From: Nitrospinales bacterium
GTDB taxonomy: Bacteria > Nitrospinota_A > UBA7883 > JACRGQ01
Direction: 5' to 3'
DNA length: 54,568 nt
Assembly (NCBI GenBank): GCA_023248495.1
Contig: JAHFEK010000012.1
Span: forward strand, 1 to 54,568
How positions within the stretch are numbered: position 1 is the first letter of the stretch; each line of letters starts with the position of its first letter. The notes under the pieces were generated by a model. It was not told the DNA's origin. It did not search any database and saw only the letters and a list, made by a program, of their open reading frames with translations. The translations under genes were made by a program, and so were the position numbers. This document shows, in pieces, positions 46,801 to 54,568 of this stretch.

Positions 46801-48033
46801 ATGACCAGAAGAGTCGTCGTTACCGGGGTGGGGATGGTCTCCCCGCTGGGGAATTCCGCCGCCGAATCGTGGGAAGGGATCAAAGCCGGTAAAAATGGCA
46901 TCGCGCCGATTACCCGGTTTGACGCCACGGGGTTCCCCGTGACCTTTGCCGCGGAAGTGCGGAATTTCGATCCGCTCCCCTGGATACCCAAAAAAGAGAT
47001 CAAGAAGATGGATCTCTTTATCCAGTATGCCGTATCCGCGGCGTTCATGGCGTTGGAAGACGCAAAGCTGGCAATCAACGAGGCTAACGCCGAACGCATA
47101 GGCGTGATTGTCGGGTCGGGGGTGGGCGGCCTGCCGGCCATCGAGGAATACCACAAGGTGCTTTTGGAGAAGGGGCCGCGCCGCGTGACGCCGTTCTTCA
47201 TCCCGATGGTTATCACTAATATGGCCAGCGGCAACATTTCCATCATGACCGGCGGCAGGGGGCCCAACAGTTGCACCAGCACCGCCTGCGCCACCGGCGT
47301 ACACGCCATCGGCGACAGCTTCCGCGTTATCCAGCGGGGCGAGGCCGATGCCATGATCGCGGGCGGCGCCGAATCGTGCATCTGCGCAACGGCGGTGGCC
47401 GGTTTTGCGGCCGCGCGGGCGCTTTCCACCCGCAACGACGATCCCGCGCACGCCTGCCGCCCGTTCGACAAGGATCGCGACGGCTTTGTGCTGGGGGAAG
47501 GGGCCGGCATCCTTATTTTGGAAGAGTACGAGCACGCCAAGGCGCGCGGCGCGAAGATATACTGCGAAGTCGTTGGCTACGCCATGACCGGCGATGCGTT
47601 TCATATGACCAGTCCGCCACCCGAAGGGGAAGGGGCGCAACGCTGCATGAAAAAAGCGCTGGAAGACGCGAAGATGAAACCGGAGGATATCGGCTACATC
47701 AACGCCCATGCCACCTCCACCATGGCGGACGCCATCGAGACCAAGGCGATCAAGGCGGTATTTGGCGCGCACGCCTACAAACTGGCGGTATCCAGCACGA
47801 AATCAATGACTGGCCATCTGCTGGGAGCGGCGGGGGGGATTGAATCGGTCTTCACCGCGAAAGCCCTCGAAGAAGGCATGTTGCCCCCCACCATCAATCT
47901 TGAAAATCAGGATCCCGAATGCGACTTGTATTGCGTGCCGAATCGCGCCGAAAAGCGGGAAATCCGGGCGGCGCTCAAAAACTCGTTTGGGTTCGGCGGA
48001 ACCAACGCAACGCTTGTCATGCGTAAAATATAA
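46801..48033 (+). CDS. fabF: 3-oxoacyl-ACP synthase II
   Basis: Condensing enzyme that elongates acyl-ACP with malonyl-ACP. 410 residues; the catalytic set is complete: Cys163 in TACATG, His303 in NAHATST, Lys334 and His339 in STKSMTGHLLGAAGG. The C-terminus NSFGFGGTNATLV is standard. It is between acpP and rnc, six bases from acpP and five from rnc. Confidence 0.97.
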   Translation: MTRRVVVTGVGMVSPLGNSAAESWEGIKAGKNGIAPITRFDATGFPVTFAAEVRNFDPLPWIPKKEIKKMDLFIQYAVSAAFMALEDAKLAINEANAERIGVIVGSGVGGLPAIEEYHKVLLEKGPRRVTPFFIPMVITNMASGNISIMTGGRGPNSCTSTACATGVHAIGDSFRVIQRGEADAMIAGGAESCICATAVAGFAAARALSTRNDDPAHACRPFDKDRDGFVLGEGAGILILEEYEHAKARGAKIYCEVVGYAMTGDAFHMTSPPPEGEGAQRCMKKALEDAKMKPEDIGYINAHATSTMADAIETKAIKAVFGAHAYKLAVSSTKSMTGHLLGAAGGIESVFTAKALEEGMLPPTINLENQDPECDLYCVPNRAEKREIRAALKNSFGFGGTNATLVMRKI

Positions 48034-48038
48034 GCGCG

Positions 48039-48863
48039 ATGTTGTTTTTTAGCCGCAAAAAACTTAAAAACAAAGACGCGGAACGGCAGAAAATCCTGCG
48101 CGAGTTCGAGCGCCGGATCGGTTACCGGTTCAAGGATATTAATCTGCTCAACACCGCGCTCTGCCACCCTTCGTATCTCCATGAAAACCAAATCAAGGAT
48201 CATGAGCACTACGAGCGGATGGAGTTTCTGGGCGACTCGGTGCTGGGGCTCATCGTGTGCGAGCATATCTACGAGGAGTTCCCGCATTACAACGAGGGGG
48301 GGCTTTCCGACATCAAAAGCCACGTCGTTTCGGAAAAACAGCTGGTTGGCTGCGCCAAGCGTCTCGATTTGGGTAAATACATACTGTTCGGCGCGGGCGA
48401 AGCCCGCACCGGTGGCCGGCGCAAGGCCTCGATTTTAGCCAACGTGTTCGAAGCGGTGCTGGGAGCCATTTTCCTCGATGGCGGTTTTTTAAAGGCCAAG
48501 GCGTACCTGCTGCGCCACGCGAAGGAAGACATCATCATCCACCCGCCGGAGCGCGAATCGAGCAACTACAAGGGGATTTTGCAGAAATATTGCCAGACCT
48601 ATCTCGCCACCGATCCGCATTACCGCGTGGTGGGGGAAAAGGGGCCCTCGCACTCACGCCGGTTTGAGATCGAGGTCTGGGCCAAAGAGCGGAAGCTTGG
48701 CGGCGCCGACGGGCGGAGCAAAAAAGACGCGGAACAGCGGGCGGCCGCCAACAGCATCCGCTATTTCGAAAATGCCGAATTCAAAAAGCATCTGGAAGGA
48801 AATGATGAGGGCGTCAAAAAGCGGAAATCAGGCCACGCCCAACCGGCGCACGAAACGGAGTAA
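48039..48863 (+). CDS. rnc: Ribonuclease III
   Basis: Double-strand-specific endonuclease that processes rRNA and mRNA. 274 residues: the RNase III domain has ERMEFLGDSVLGL (about residues 60-72) and the second acidic site in NVFEAVLGAIFLDGG; the C-terminal double-stranded RNA-binding domain (about 165-240) has ERESSNYKGILQKYCQ, GPSHSRRFEIEVW and KKDAEQRAAANSI. It is longer than the E. coli protein, with a charged tail of about 35 residues after the RNA-binding domain. Third gene of the acpP operon. Confidence 0.95.
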   Translation: MLFFSRKKLKNKDAERQKILREFERRIGYRFKDINLLNTALCHPSYLHENQIKDHEHYERMEFLGDSVLGLIVCEHIYEEFPHYNEGGLSDIKSHVVSEKQLVGCAKRLDLGKYILFGAGEARTGGRRKASILANVFEAVLGAIFLDGGFLKAKAYLLRHAKEDIIIHPPERESSNYKGILQKYCQTYLATDPHYRVVGEKGPSHSRRFEIEVWAKERKLGGADGRSKKDAEQRAAANSIRYFENAEFKKHLEGNDEGVKKRKSGHAQPAHETE

Positions 48864-48907
48864 GCCATTTCTCCCTTCCCCGCATTTCCTGTGATAGGCT
48901 AACGGCA

Positions 48908-49558
48908 ATGGCACCTAACGGCCGTATCATCCTGAATGAAATATTTTTTTCACTGCAAGGGGAATCGTCCCGCCAAGGGTTGCCGTGCGTGTTGGTGCGG
49001 CTCACCGGCTGCAATCTTCGCTGCGGCTACTGCGATACCACCTATGCGTATCAGGAAGGAAAAGACGTCCCTATCGACGAAATCGTTGAGAGAGTGAAAG
49101 CGTTCGGTTGCCGTCTGGTGGAAATCACCGGCGGCGAGCCGATGGCCCAGCCCGGAACCGCCGCGCTGGCCCGCCGCCTGCTGGATCTCGATTTCACCGT
49201 CATGGTGGAGACCAACGGATCGTTCGATATCTCCGCGTTGCCGTATGGCGTCATAAAAATTGTCGACATTAAAACGCCTGGCAGCGGCGCGGGGAAAAGC
49301 TTTTGGTGGGACAACCTCAAGCATCTCGGCGAAAAAGACGAGATAAAATTCGTCATCACCTCCCATGCCGATTTCGAGTGGGCGGTGCGTCAGGTGAAGA
49401 AACACGGTCTTGCTGATAACCATGTGGTGAACATCTCTCCCGCCGCCGGCATGGTGCCGGAAGCGGACGCGGCGCGATGGATTCTGGAAAGCGGTCTGCC
49501 GCTCCGGCTCAACCTCCAGCTTCACCGCACCCTCTGGGGCACCCGGCGCGCGGTGTAA
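48908..49558 (+). CDS. queE: 7-carboxy-7-deazaguanine synthase
   Basis: Radical SAM enzyme that contracts 6-carboxytetrahydropterin to CDG on the way to queuosine. 216 residues. The N-terminus NEIFFSLQGESSRQGLPCVLVRLTGC includes the radical SAM cluster Cys35, Cys39, Cys42 (CNLRCGYC); TGGEP is the SAM-binding motif; VETNGS and VDIKTPGSG follow. Starts 44 bases after rnc. The C-terminus LQLHRTLWG matches the family. Other que genes are not in the window. Confidence 0.93.
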   Translation: MAPNGRIILNEIFFSLQGESSRQGLPCVLVRLTGCNLRCGYCDTTYAYQEGKDVPIDEIVERVKAFGCRLVEITGGEPMAQPGTAALARRLLDLDFTVMVETNGSFDISALPYGVIKIVDIKTPGSGAGKSFWWDNLKHLGEKDEIKFVITSHADFEWAVRQVKKHGLADNHVVNISPAAGMVPEADAARWILESGLPLRLNLQLHRTLWGTRRAV

Positions 49559-49583
49559 ACCCATCGGCCTGATTAGCGGCGCG

Positions 49584-51962
49584 TTATTCAGGAACCGGCA
49601 GGATCTTTCTGATGCTGGCGATGAAGTCAGATTCGATGACCGGCTTGGGGATAAATCCGGCGACACCCATGCTTTCCGCCTTTTCCCGGCTTGCGGCATC
49701 GAATCCGTCCTCGGAAGAAAGGTGGGCGCTCATTAAAACCACCGGCACATTTCGGCAGTTGGCTATTTCGCGCAGTGCCGCCAGCAATTCCATGCCGTTC
49801 ATATTCGGCATTTGCAGGTCGGTGATGATCAGGTCGGGTGGAGTGCCGCCCATCTGTTTCAGCGCATCTCCGCCATCCACGGCTTCCACGACGCTTATGC
49901 CGTTAAAGCGGGCAAGGATATGGCGCACGATCCGTCGGTACACTTCTTGGTCATCCACGATCATTACGGTGCGTTTTGGCCACGGAAAGCCGAGGGTAAA
50001 AACCGTCCCGCCGGATGTTTTTTGCTCCATGGCGATGTTTCCTCCATGCACCCGCATGATGTCCAGGCAATACGGGAGGCCGAGGCCGCTCCCTTTTTCC
50101 CCGGCGGTGCCCAATGACGTTGTCTTGAGTTCGTGCGTGAAGAGACGCGGCATCATCGCGGCATCGATGCCGACCCCGTCATCCTCGATCGCGATGACCG
50201 CCGTCCTCTCCGGCGGCGCGAACACGCGCACATGTCCCCCCTGCGGCGTGAATTTAACCGCGTTGGAAAGAATGTTGGCGATAACTTCCCCGACAAGATG
50301 AAGATCGCCGACAATGCGCATATCGGCGGGAAGGTCGTTGCGTATCGCAATATTCTTGTCCGCCGCCATTTGGGCCAAAAGGCTGATCTTCGCGTCCGCC
50401 AGCTCGCGCACAGCCACATACCGCAGGCGTAATTCGTGGCCGCCGCTTTGCAGCCGGCTTATATCGAGTAATTGATCGATCATGTGGAGCATTGCCTCCA
50501 GGCTAAGCTGCGCCTTGCCCAAAAGCATCGGCACGGTTTCCGTCAGCGATGGTTTGCCAATCTCCATATTGAGAAAGCGCACCATGCTGAGCAAAGAGGC
50601 GAGCGGCGAGCGAAGGTCGTGAGAGACCAGAGTCACATAATTATCTTTCAGCACCGTCGCCTGTTCGGCGCGCTCCTTTTGCTGCCGCAGCTCATTGGTG
50701 CGTTCGGCCACTTCCCGTTCAAGCTCGATTTTGGCGCGGGCAAGCGCTTCCTGTGTCTCCCGCTGGGCAACCGTTTTTTCATCATTGAGGGTTTTAATCC
50801 GGTCGGCCAGGGCAAACGAAAGGAGCGTCATCTCCAGCAGACCGCCCCCTTGCGCCGACCAGTTGGTGAACGCGTTATAGGGCAACATGCCAATATCTTT
50901 GAAGGCGAAGACGCAGGTTCCCCCGATGAACATGGTCCACGCGAGGGTGTAATACCGGGCGGGACTATAACCGCTGCGCATCGATATCAGGCCGCCAACC
51001 AGAAAGACGAGCACCGTAAATGTGGAAAAGTATGCGAGCGGAATGGCGTAAAGCGGCAGACCAAGCGCCCAGAGCAGGATATTTGCGGCCCCCAGCGCAT
51101 GGAGCAGGTGGGAAAAAAGGTGAAAGCGGGGATGGCGCTCGCTTGTGCGGAGAAAGCTTTGCATAAAAAGGTTCGCCGTTACCAGCGACATACCAACCAG
51201 GGGAACGGTGATGTGACGCCCCAATTCTTGATACTCCGGCCAAAGGTAGGTAATGCCAAAACCGTTCATCCCAAGCCAAAAGAGCCCCACCATCAGTTGA
51301 TACGCCACATAGTAGAAATAGCTGATGTCGCGCACCGCCAGCCAAATGAATAAGTTGTATAGAAACATAATCGCGAGGGCGCCATAAAAAAACCCGTAAA
51401 AATACAGTTCCGTCCGATTGTCACGGTCGTACCGGTCCGGTGAAAGAAGATGCGCGGTAAGGTTGAGCGCTCCCACGGGCTCAATGCGGTATTGAACGAA
51501 AACATCTTGCCGCGCGCGCGGAGGAGCGGTGAAGAGAAATGACGGCTTGCGGGGATCGAGTTCCTTTGCCTCCGGAAGAACGCGGTCGCCCGCGCGTTTG
51601 TGCTCCCATCCGCCATCAGGACGGCGCACATAGATGTCGACGTAGTCCATGACCGTATCGCTTGCCTCGTACACCCATTGGCGGGGAAGCGGCGAGGGGT
51701 TTTCCACCTCAAACCGAAGCCAGAAGGCGGCGGTGGAAAGGCCGAAGTTGAGTGTGCCGTTTTGGGATTTATTGAATTCCGTCCGTTTGGCGTATGCCCC
51801 GTCGATGGTGAGGGTTTTATCCGGATCTTTCAGCCACGCCGCCTGGGCATCCACTAATACCTTTTGCCGGGCCGCTTGCAGTACGATTGGCTCTTCAGCG
51901 GCGAACGCGGCGGTGGTGCATGTCATGGTGGCAAGGACGGCAAGCCTGAAAAAAAAACGCAC
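49584..51962 (-). CDS. 7TMR-DISM hybrid sensor histidine kinase with C-terminal receiver
   Basis: 792-residue membrane sensor. Order: signal peptide (1-22); periplasmic 7TMR-DISM extracellular domain (about 30-175) with STAAFWLRFEVENP; seven membrane helices (about 185-395); a coiled coil (about 405-435); HisKA with His448 in LVSHDLRSPLAS; ATPase with NILSNAVKF, DDGVGID and GSGLGLPYC; and a receiver with VDDQE and Asp715 in TDLQMPNMNG. The DISM domain suggests a carbohydrate or small-molecule signal outside the cell. Start GTG 51962 has GAGAGG upstream. It has no adjacent regulator, so the phosphoryl group probably passes from the receiver to another protein. Confidence 0.9.
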   Translation of the reverse strand: MRFFFRLAVLATMTCTTAAFAAEEPIVLQAARQKVLVDAQAAWLKDPDKTLTIDGAYAKRTEFNKSQNGTLNFGLSTAAFWLRFEVENPSPLPRQWVYEASDTVMDYVDIYVRRPDGGWEHKRAGDRVLPEAKELDPRKPSFLFTAPPRARQDVFVQYRIEPVGALNLTAHLLSPDRYDRDNRTELYFYGFFYGALAIMFLYNLFIWLAVRDISYFYYVAYQLMVGLFWLGMNGFGITYLWPEYQELGRHITVPLVGMSLVTANLFMQSFLRTSERHPRFHLFSHLLHALGAANILLWALGLPLYAIPLAYFSTFTVLVFLVGGLISMRSGYSPARYYTLAWTMFIGGTCVFAFKDIGMLPYNAFTNWSAQGGGLLEMTLLSFALADRIKTLNDEKTVAQRETQEALARAKIELEREVAERTNELRQQKERAEQATVLKDNYVTLVSHDLRSPLASLLSMVRFLNMEIGKPSLTETVPMLLGKAQLSLEAMLHMIDQLLDISRLQSGGHELRLRYVAVRELADAKISLLAQMAADKNIAIRNDLPADMRIVGDLHLVGEVIANILSNAVKFTPQGGHVRVFAPPERTAVIAIEDDGVGIDAAMMPRLFTHELKTTSLGTAGEKGSGLGLPYCLDIMRVHGGNIAMEQKTSGGTVFTLGFPWPKRTVMIVDDQEVYRRIVRHILARFNGISVVEAVDGGDALKQMGGTPPDLIITDLQMPNMNGMELLAALREIANCRNVPVVLMSAHLSSEDGFDAASREKAESMGVAGFIPKPVIESDFIASIRKILPVPE

Positions 51963-52066
51963 GCTGACCTCTCCCCGGTGCTTGATGGAAAGCTCTCCAA
52001 CATCCCTCTAGTGTCTTTGAACTATGTCAAAAATCATCCTACCATGATCCGGCGGTTAAAGGAGGT

Positions 52067-52303
52067 TTAGAGCGGGGGGATGTTGGTCTGGTAAATGGGG
52101 CAGGATTCGAAGTCGGTGGTGAAACCGCATTCCGCGAACAGCGGATCGGCCACCCGGCCCTCCCCCACGATGTTCTCCGCCTTGAACCAGCAAAAAAAGG
52201 GAATTTCCGGCGGAGTAGCCACGGCGTATTGTTCCGGTGTCGTCACAAACGGACAGATAAGGCCACTTTTTTTCAGCACGACAAGACCTTGATCAATCGG
52301 CAT
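52067..52303 (-). CDS. Small four-cysteine protein of unknown function
   Basis: 78 residues not recognised. GGAGG is five bases before ATG 52303. Cysteines at 17, 38, 59 and 68, in CPFVTTPEQY, FFCWFK and CGFTTDFESCP, could hold a metal or iron-sulfur cluster. The C-terminal half (VGEGRVADPLFAECG) is otherwise polar with no membrane segment. It follows the apgM-like gene by 16 bases as the third gene of the hom operon and may assist threonine synthesis or be unrelated. Confidence 0.65.
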   Translation of the reverse strand: MPIDQGLVVLKKSGLICPFVTTPEQYAVATPPEIPFFCWFKAENIVGEGRVADPLFAECGFTTDFESCPIYQTNIPPL

Positions 52304-52319
52304 TGCCGCCTCCAGGAGC

Positions 52320-53525
52320 TTAATTTTTTATAAACCGCTCGAATAGTTTCGGCGCTTCGTCAAAATAGAGGCCGCCGTTCCTGCCGATAATGGTTTCATC
52401 GTATACCTCCGCTCCACCGCCTTCGCCGATGGCGGGCCACATGGCGAACGGCACTTCCCCGCGCGAGTGCGTCATGGTGGCAAGGGGGCAGGGGTGGTCG
52501 GATAGCACCATCGCCCGTCCGTTCAGTTTTTTAATGGCGTCGAGCAGCGGGCCGACGATTTTGGCGTCGAAATCCTCTATCGCCTTGAGTTTGTTTTCCA
52601 GCGACCCGGCGTGGCTGGATTCGTCCGGCGCCTCCAGGTGGATGTAGACGAGATCCTTCACCTTCAGCGCGTCGATGGCGGCCCGCGCTTTTCCGGCATA
52701 GTTGGTATCGATGTAGCCGGTGGCGCCGGGAACGCTGATGACCTCCATTCCCGCCAGCGTGCCGATTCCCTTCATTAAATCCACGGCGGAGATCATGCTG
52801 CCGGTCAGGCCGCGGAAATCCTTGAGCTTCGGCATGGTGGGGGCTTTTCCCTGTCCCCAGAGCCAGATGGAGTTCGCCGCCGGTTTTTTTGCCAGGGCGC
52901 GCTCTTTGTTCAGTTTGTGGTTTTTGAGGAAAATCTGCGCCTCGCTGATGATGTGGCGCAGCTTTTGCCCTTTGGCTCCCTGCGGCAGGTATTCTTTAAT
53001 GTTCTTGCCGCTGATGTCATGCGGCGGGGTGCACGGCACATCCTCGCTGCCGTTTTTCCAGACCATCAGGTGGCGGTAGCTCACGCCGGGATGGAAGCGG
53101 ACGTCGGAATCTTTGCCGAAGAAGGCATCGAGATCGCGAATCAGCCGCCCCGCGATATCGGTCTCGATGTGGCCCGCCGAAAAATCGGCCATGATGACCC
53201 CTTCGATGGTTGGTTCCAGCGTAACGAGGTTGCAGCGGTATGCCACATCGTTGGGCCCAAGGTTGATGCCCATCGCCGCCGCTTCCAGCGGGGCGCGGCC
53301 GGTGAAGTATTTTTTCGGGTCGTACCCGAGGATGCCCATGTTGGTCACGTCGCTTCCGGGAGAATAGCCGTCCGGCGTGGTTTTCACCCAGCCGACGGTT
53401 CCTTCCCTCGCCATCCGGTCCATGTTGGGGGTGTGAGCCGCCTGCAACGGGGTTTTGCCGCCCAGTGCCTCTATCGGCTGATCCGGCATACCGTCGCCGA
53501 GCAGGATGATCCGTTTGATTCCCAT
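52320..53525 (-). CDS. ApgM-family phosphoglycerate mutase-like protein, proposed homoserine kinase
   Basis: 401 residues of the cofactor-independent phosphoglycerate mutase/alkaline phosphatase superfamily: LLGDGMPD at the start, HTPNMDRMA, GSDVTNMGILGYDP, LDAPDESSHAG-like HLEAPDESSHAG and LSDHPCPLATMTHSRGEVPF with the metal ligands (Asp, Ser, His). This subfamily (proposed homoserine kinase) is often next to hom in genomes without thrB. Here it starts five bases after the hom stop, with GGAGA upstream. So its probable role is making O-phosphohomoserine for threonine; a glycolytic 2,3-phosphoglycerate mutase role is the alternative. Confidence 0.8.
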   Translation of the reverse strand: MGIKRIILLGDGMPDQPIEALGGKTPLQAAHTPNMDRMAREGTVGWVKTTPDGYSPGSDVTNMGILGYDPKKYFTGRAPLEAAAMGINLGPNDVAYRCNLVTLEPTIEGVIMADFSAGHIETDIAGRLIRDLDAFFGKDSDVRFHPGVSYRHLMVWKNGSEDVPCTPPHDISGKNIKEYLPQGAKGQKLRHIISEAQIFLKNHKLNKERALAKKPAANSIWLWGQGKAPTMPKLKDFRGLTGSMISAVDLMKGIGTLAGMEVISVPGATGYIDTNYAGKARAAIDALKVKDLVYIHLEAPDESSHAGSLENKLKAIEDFDAKIVGPLLDAIKKLNGRAMVLSDHPCPLATMTHSRGEVPFAMWPAIGEGGGAEVYDETIIGRNGGLYFDEAPKLFERFIKN

Positions 53526-53530
53526 GATGC

Positions 53531-54568
53531 CTATTCTCCGTCGTCGAGGCGGATAATCATCGCCTTGTTTCTGGTGCTGCGCAGTTTGTTTATCTTTTCC
53601 ACGGCGGTCCGTACGGCGCGCTCCCTCGCGTGATGGGTAAGAATCACCAGCGGCACCACGCCGCCTGAGCGGCCCTTTTGGATCACCGAATCGATGCTGA
53701 TTCCATTATCCCCCAAAATCCCGGCCATGGCGGCCAATACTCCCGGCTGATCCTCCACCGTAAACCGGAGGTAATAACCCCCGGTGACTTCGCCGATGGG
53801 CATCATCGGCAGTTTCTTGCGGGCGCGGTCCATAAAGCCGAACGGGCTTATCCGGCCGACGGCCCCTAAAATCATGTCGCGCGCGATGTCCGCCATGTTG
53901 GCGATGACGGCGCTGGCGGTGGCGTTGCCCCCCGCGCCGGGCCCGATCAGCATCAGCCGTCCCGCGTCGCTCACGTCGATCTCCACGGCGTTGGTGACGC
54001 CGTTGACGGCGGCGATGGGCCGGGCGGCGGCGACCATGACGGGATGCACCCGCACGTCAAGGTTTTCATTTTCCTTGCGCGCGATGGCCAGAAGTTTTAT
54101 CACCCGGCCAAACTGGCGGGCGAATTCAAAATCCTCCGGCGCAAGCCGGGTAATGCCTTCAATGTGGACTTTTGAAAAATCGACCGGCGACCCGAACGCG
54201 AGGCTCGCCAAGATGGCCACTTTGTGGGCGGCGTCGGTGCCCTCCACGTCGAACGCGGGATCGGCCTCGGCATAACCCAGCTTTTGGGCAACGGCCAGCG
54301 CATCGGCGAAGCTGACCGTGCCATCCTTCATGCTGGTGAGGATGTAGTTGCTGGTGCCGTTGATGATGCCCTGGACGGAGCGCACCGTGCCGCTGGCGAC
54401 CGCCTCTTTCAGCGTGCGGATCACCGGTACGGCGCCGGCCACGGCCCCTTCGAAACCGATCTCAACCCCGGCGGCGATGGCATCGGAAAAAATCTCCTCG
54501 CCCCGCTTTGCCAGCAGCAGCTTGTTGGCGGTGACGACATGTTTTTTGCTGGCGATGGCTTTCTTGAT
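53531..54568 (-). CDS. hom: Homoserine dehydrogenase (5' end outside window)
   Basis: Reduces aspartate semialdehyde to homoserine. The frame is open to the right edge of the window, so the N-terminus (most of the NAD-binding domain) is missing; 345 residues are visible. SKKHVVTANKLLLA, GFEGAVAGAVPVIRTLKE, INGTSNYILTSM and EADPAFDVEGTDAAHK (catalytic Asp and Lys) are present, followed by RITRLAPEDFEF-type sequence and a C-terminal ACT domain (about the last 80 residues) for feedback by threonine. Followed five bases later by the apgM-like proposed homoserine kinase. Confidence 0.95.
   Translation of the reverse strand: MKKAIASKKHVVTANKLLLAKRGEEIFSDAIAAGVEIGFEGAVAGAVPVIRTLKEAVASGTVRSVQGIINGTSNYILTSMKDGTVSFADALAVAQKLGYAEADPAFDVEGTDAAHKVAILASLAFGSPVDFSKVHIEGITRLAPEDFEFARQFGRVIKLLAIARKENENLDVRVHPVMVAAARPIAAVNGVTNAVEIDVSDAGRLMLIGPGAGGNATASAVIANMADIARDMILGAVGRISPFGFMDRARKKLPMMPIGEVTGGYYLRFTVEDQPGVLAAMAGILGDNGISIDSVIQKGRSGGVVPLVILTHHARERAVRTAVEKINKLRSTRNKAMIIRLDDGE

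Noticed and set aside
51963..52066. A promoter for the DISM kinase from a TTGACA in the upstream region.
   Set aside because: No acceptable -10 box at 16-18 bases distance.

Overview
The window is a GC-rich bacterial chromosome segment with short intergenic gaps, many 4-base start/stop overlaps and frequent GTG/TTG starts. lpxB (lipid A), uppP and a predicted outer-membrane barrel point to a Gram-negative. A hisZ-type histidine pathway, a TatD-radical SAM fusion, a K+-independent membrane pyrophosphatase, an apgM-like gene next to hom and many hybrid kinases fit a deltaproteobacterium-like or Nitrospinota-like lineage. I cannot assign it further from sequence alone; no rRNA or tRNA gene was found.

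Layout. 0-6.7 kb: housekeeping run on + (serA end, hisZ, purA, tatD-rSAM fusion, lpxB, uppP). 6.7-9.0 kb: an AT-rich accessory block on - with a KAP-like P-loop NTPase split by a +1 frameshift, followed by a yefM-yoeB toxin-antitoxin pair with its operator. 9.0-12.1 kb: a small repeat-domain protein, a YgiQ radical SAM protein, and a 67-aa protein followed by a structured element ending in T7. 12.1-16.5 kb: hppA, then a VOC/SRPBCC operon divergent from a TetR regulator. 16.5-25.4 kb: pdxA, glnE, dprA, an outer-membrane protein, a phosphoesterase, lysA-dapF. 25.4-27.0 kb: a repeat-rich accessory stretch with a GIY-YIG gene between two direct copies of a hairpin repeat and an AT-rich membrane protein. 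27.0-38.4 kb: lpdA, a hybrid kinase, an RsbW-like ATPase, a GlcF-like protein, rpsT, an AfpA-like flavoprotein, pabB, a CDF transporter and a GltD-like Fe-S flavoprotein. 38.6-44.8 kb: a signalling operon HEAT-STAS-cheR(nonsense)-cheB-cheY-ODP-small protein. 44.8-49.6 kb: manC, pgpA, acpP-fabF-rnc, queE. 49.6-54.6 kb: a 7TMR-DISM hybrid kinase and the operon hom-apgM-small Cys protein.

How the genes connect. The most interesting block is the chemotaxis-type operon: the adaptation enzymes (CheR, CheB), a CheY and a STAS protein sit directly beside a di-iron ODP protein, a family reported as an oxygen/iron sensor for chemotaxis in spirochaetes. This suggests a cytosolic redox input into a chemotaxis-like pathway. 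cheR carries a TAA in place of a conserved tyrosine codon. Amino-acid genes (serA, hisZ, lysA, dapF, hom plus a proposed homoserine kinase) are spread through the window. Several families of palindromic intergenic repeats occur, one of them bracketing the GIY-YIG gene.
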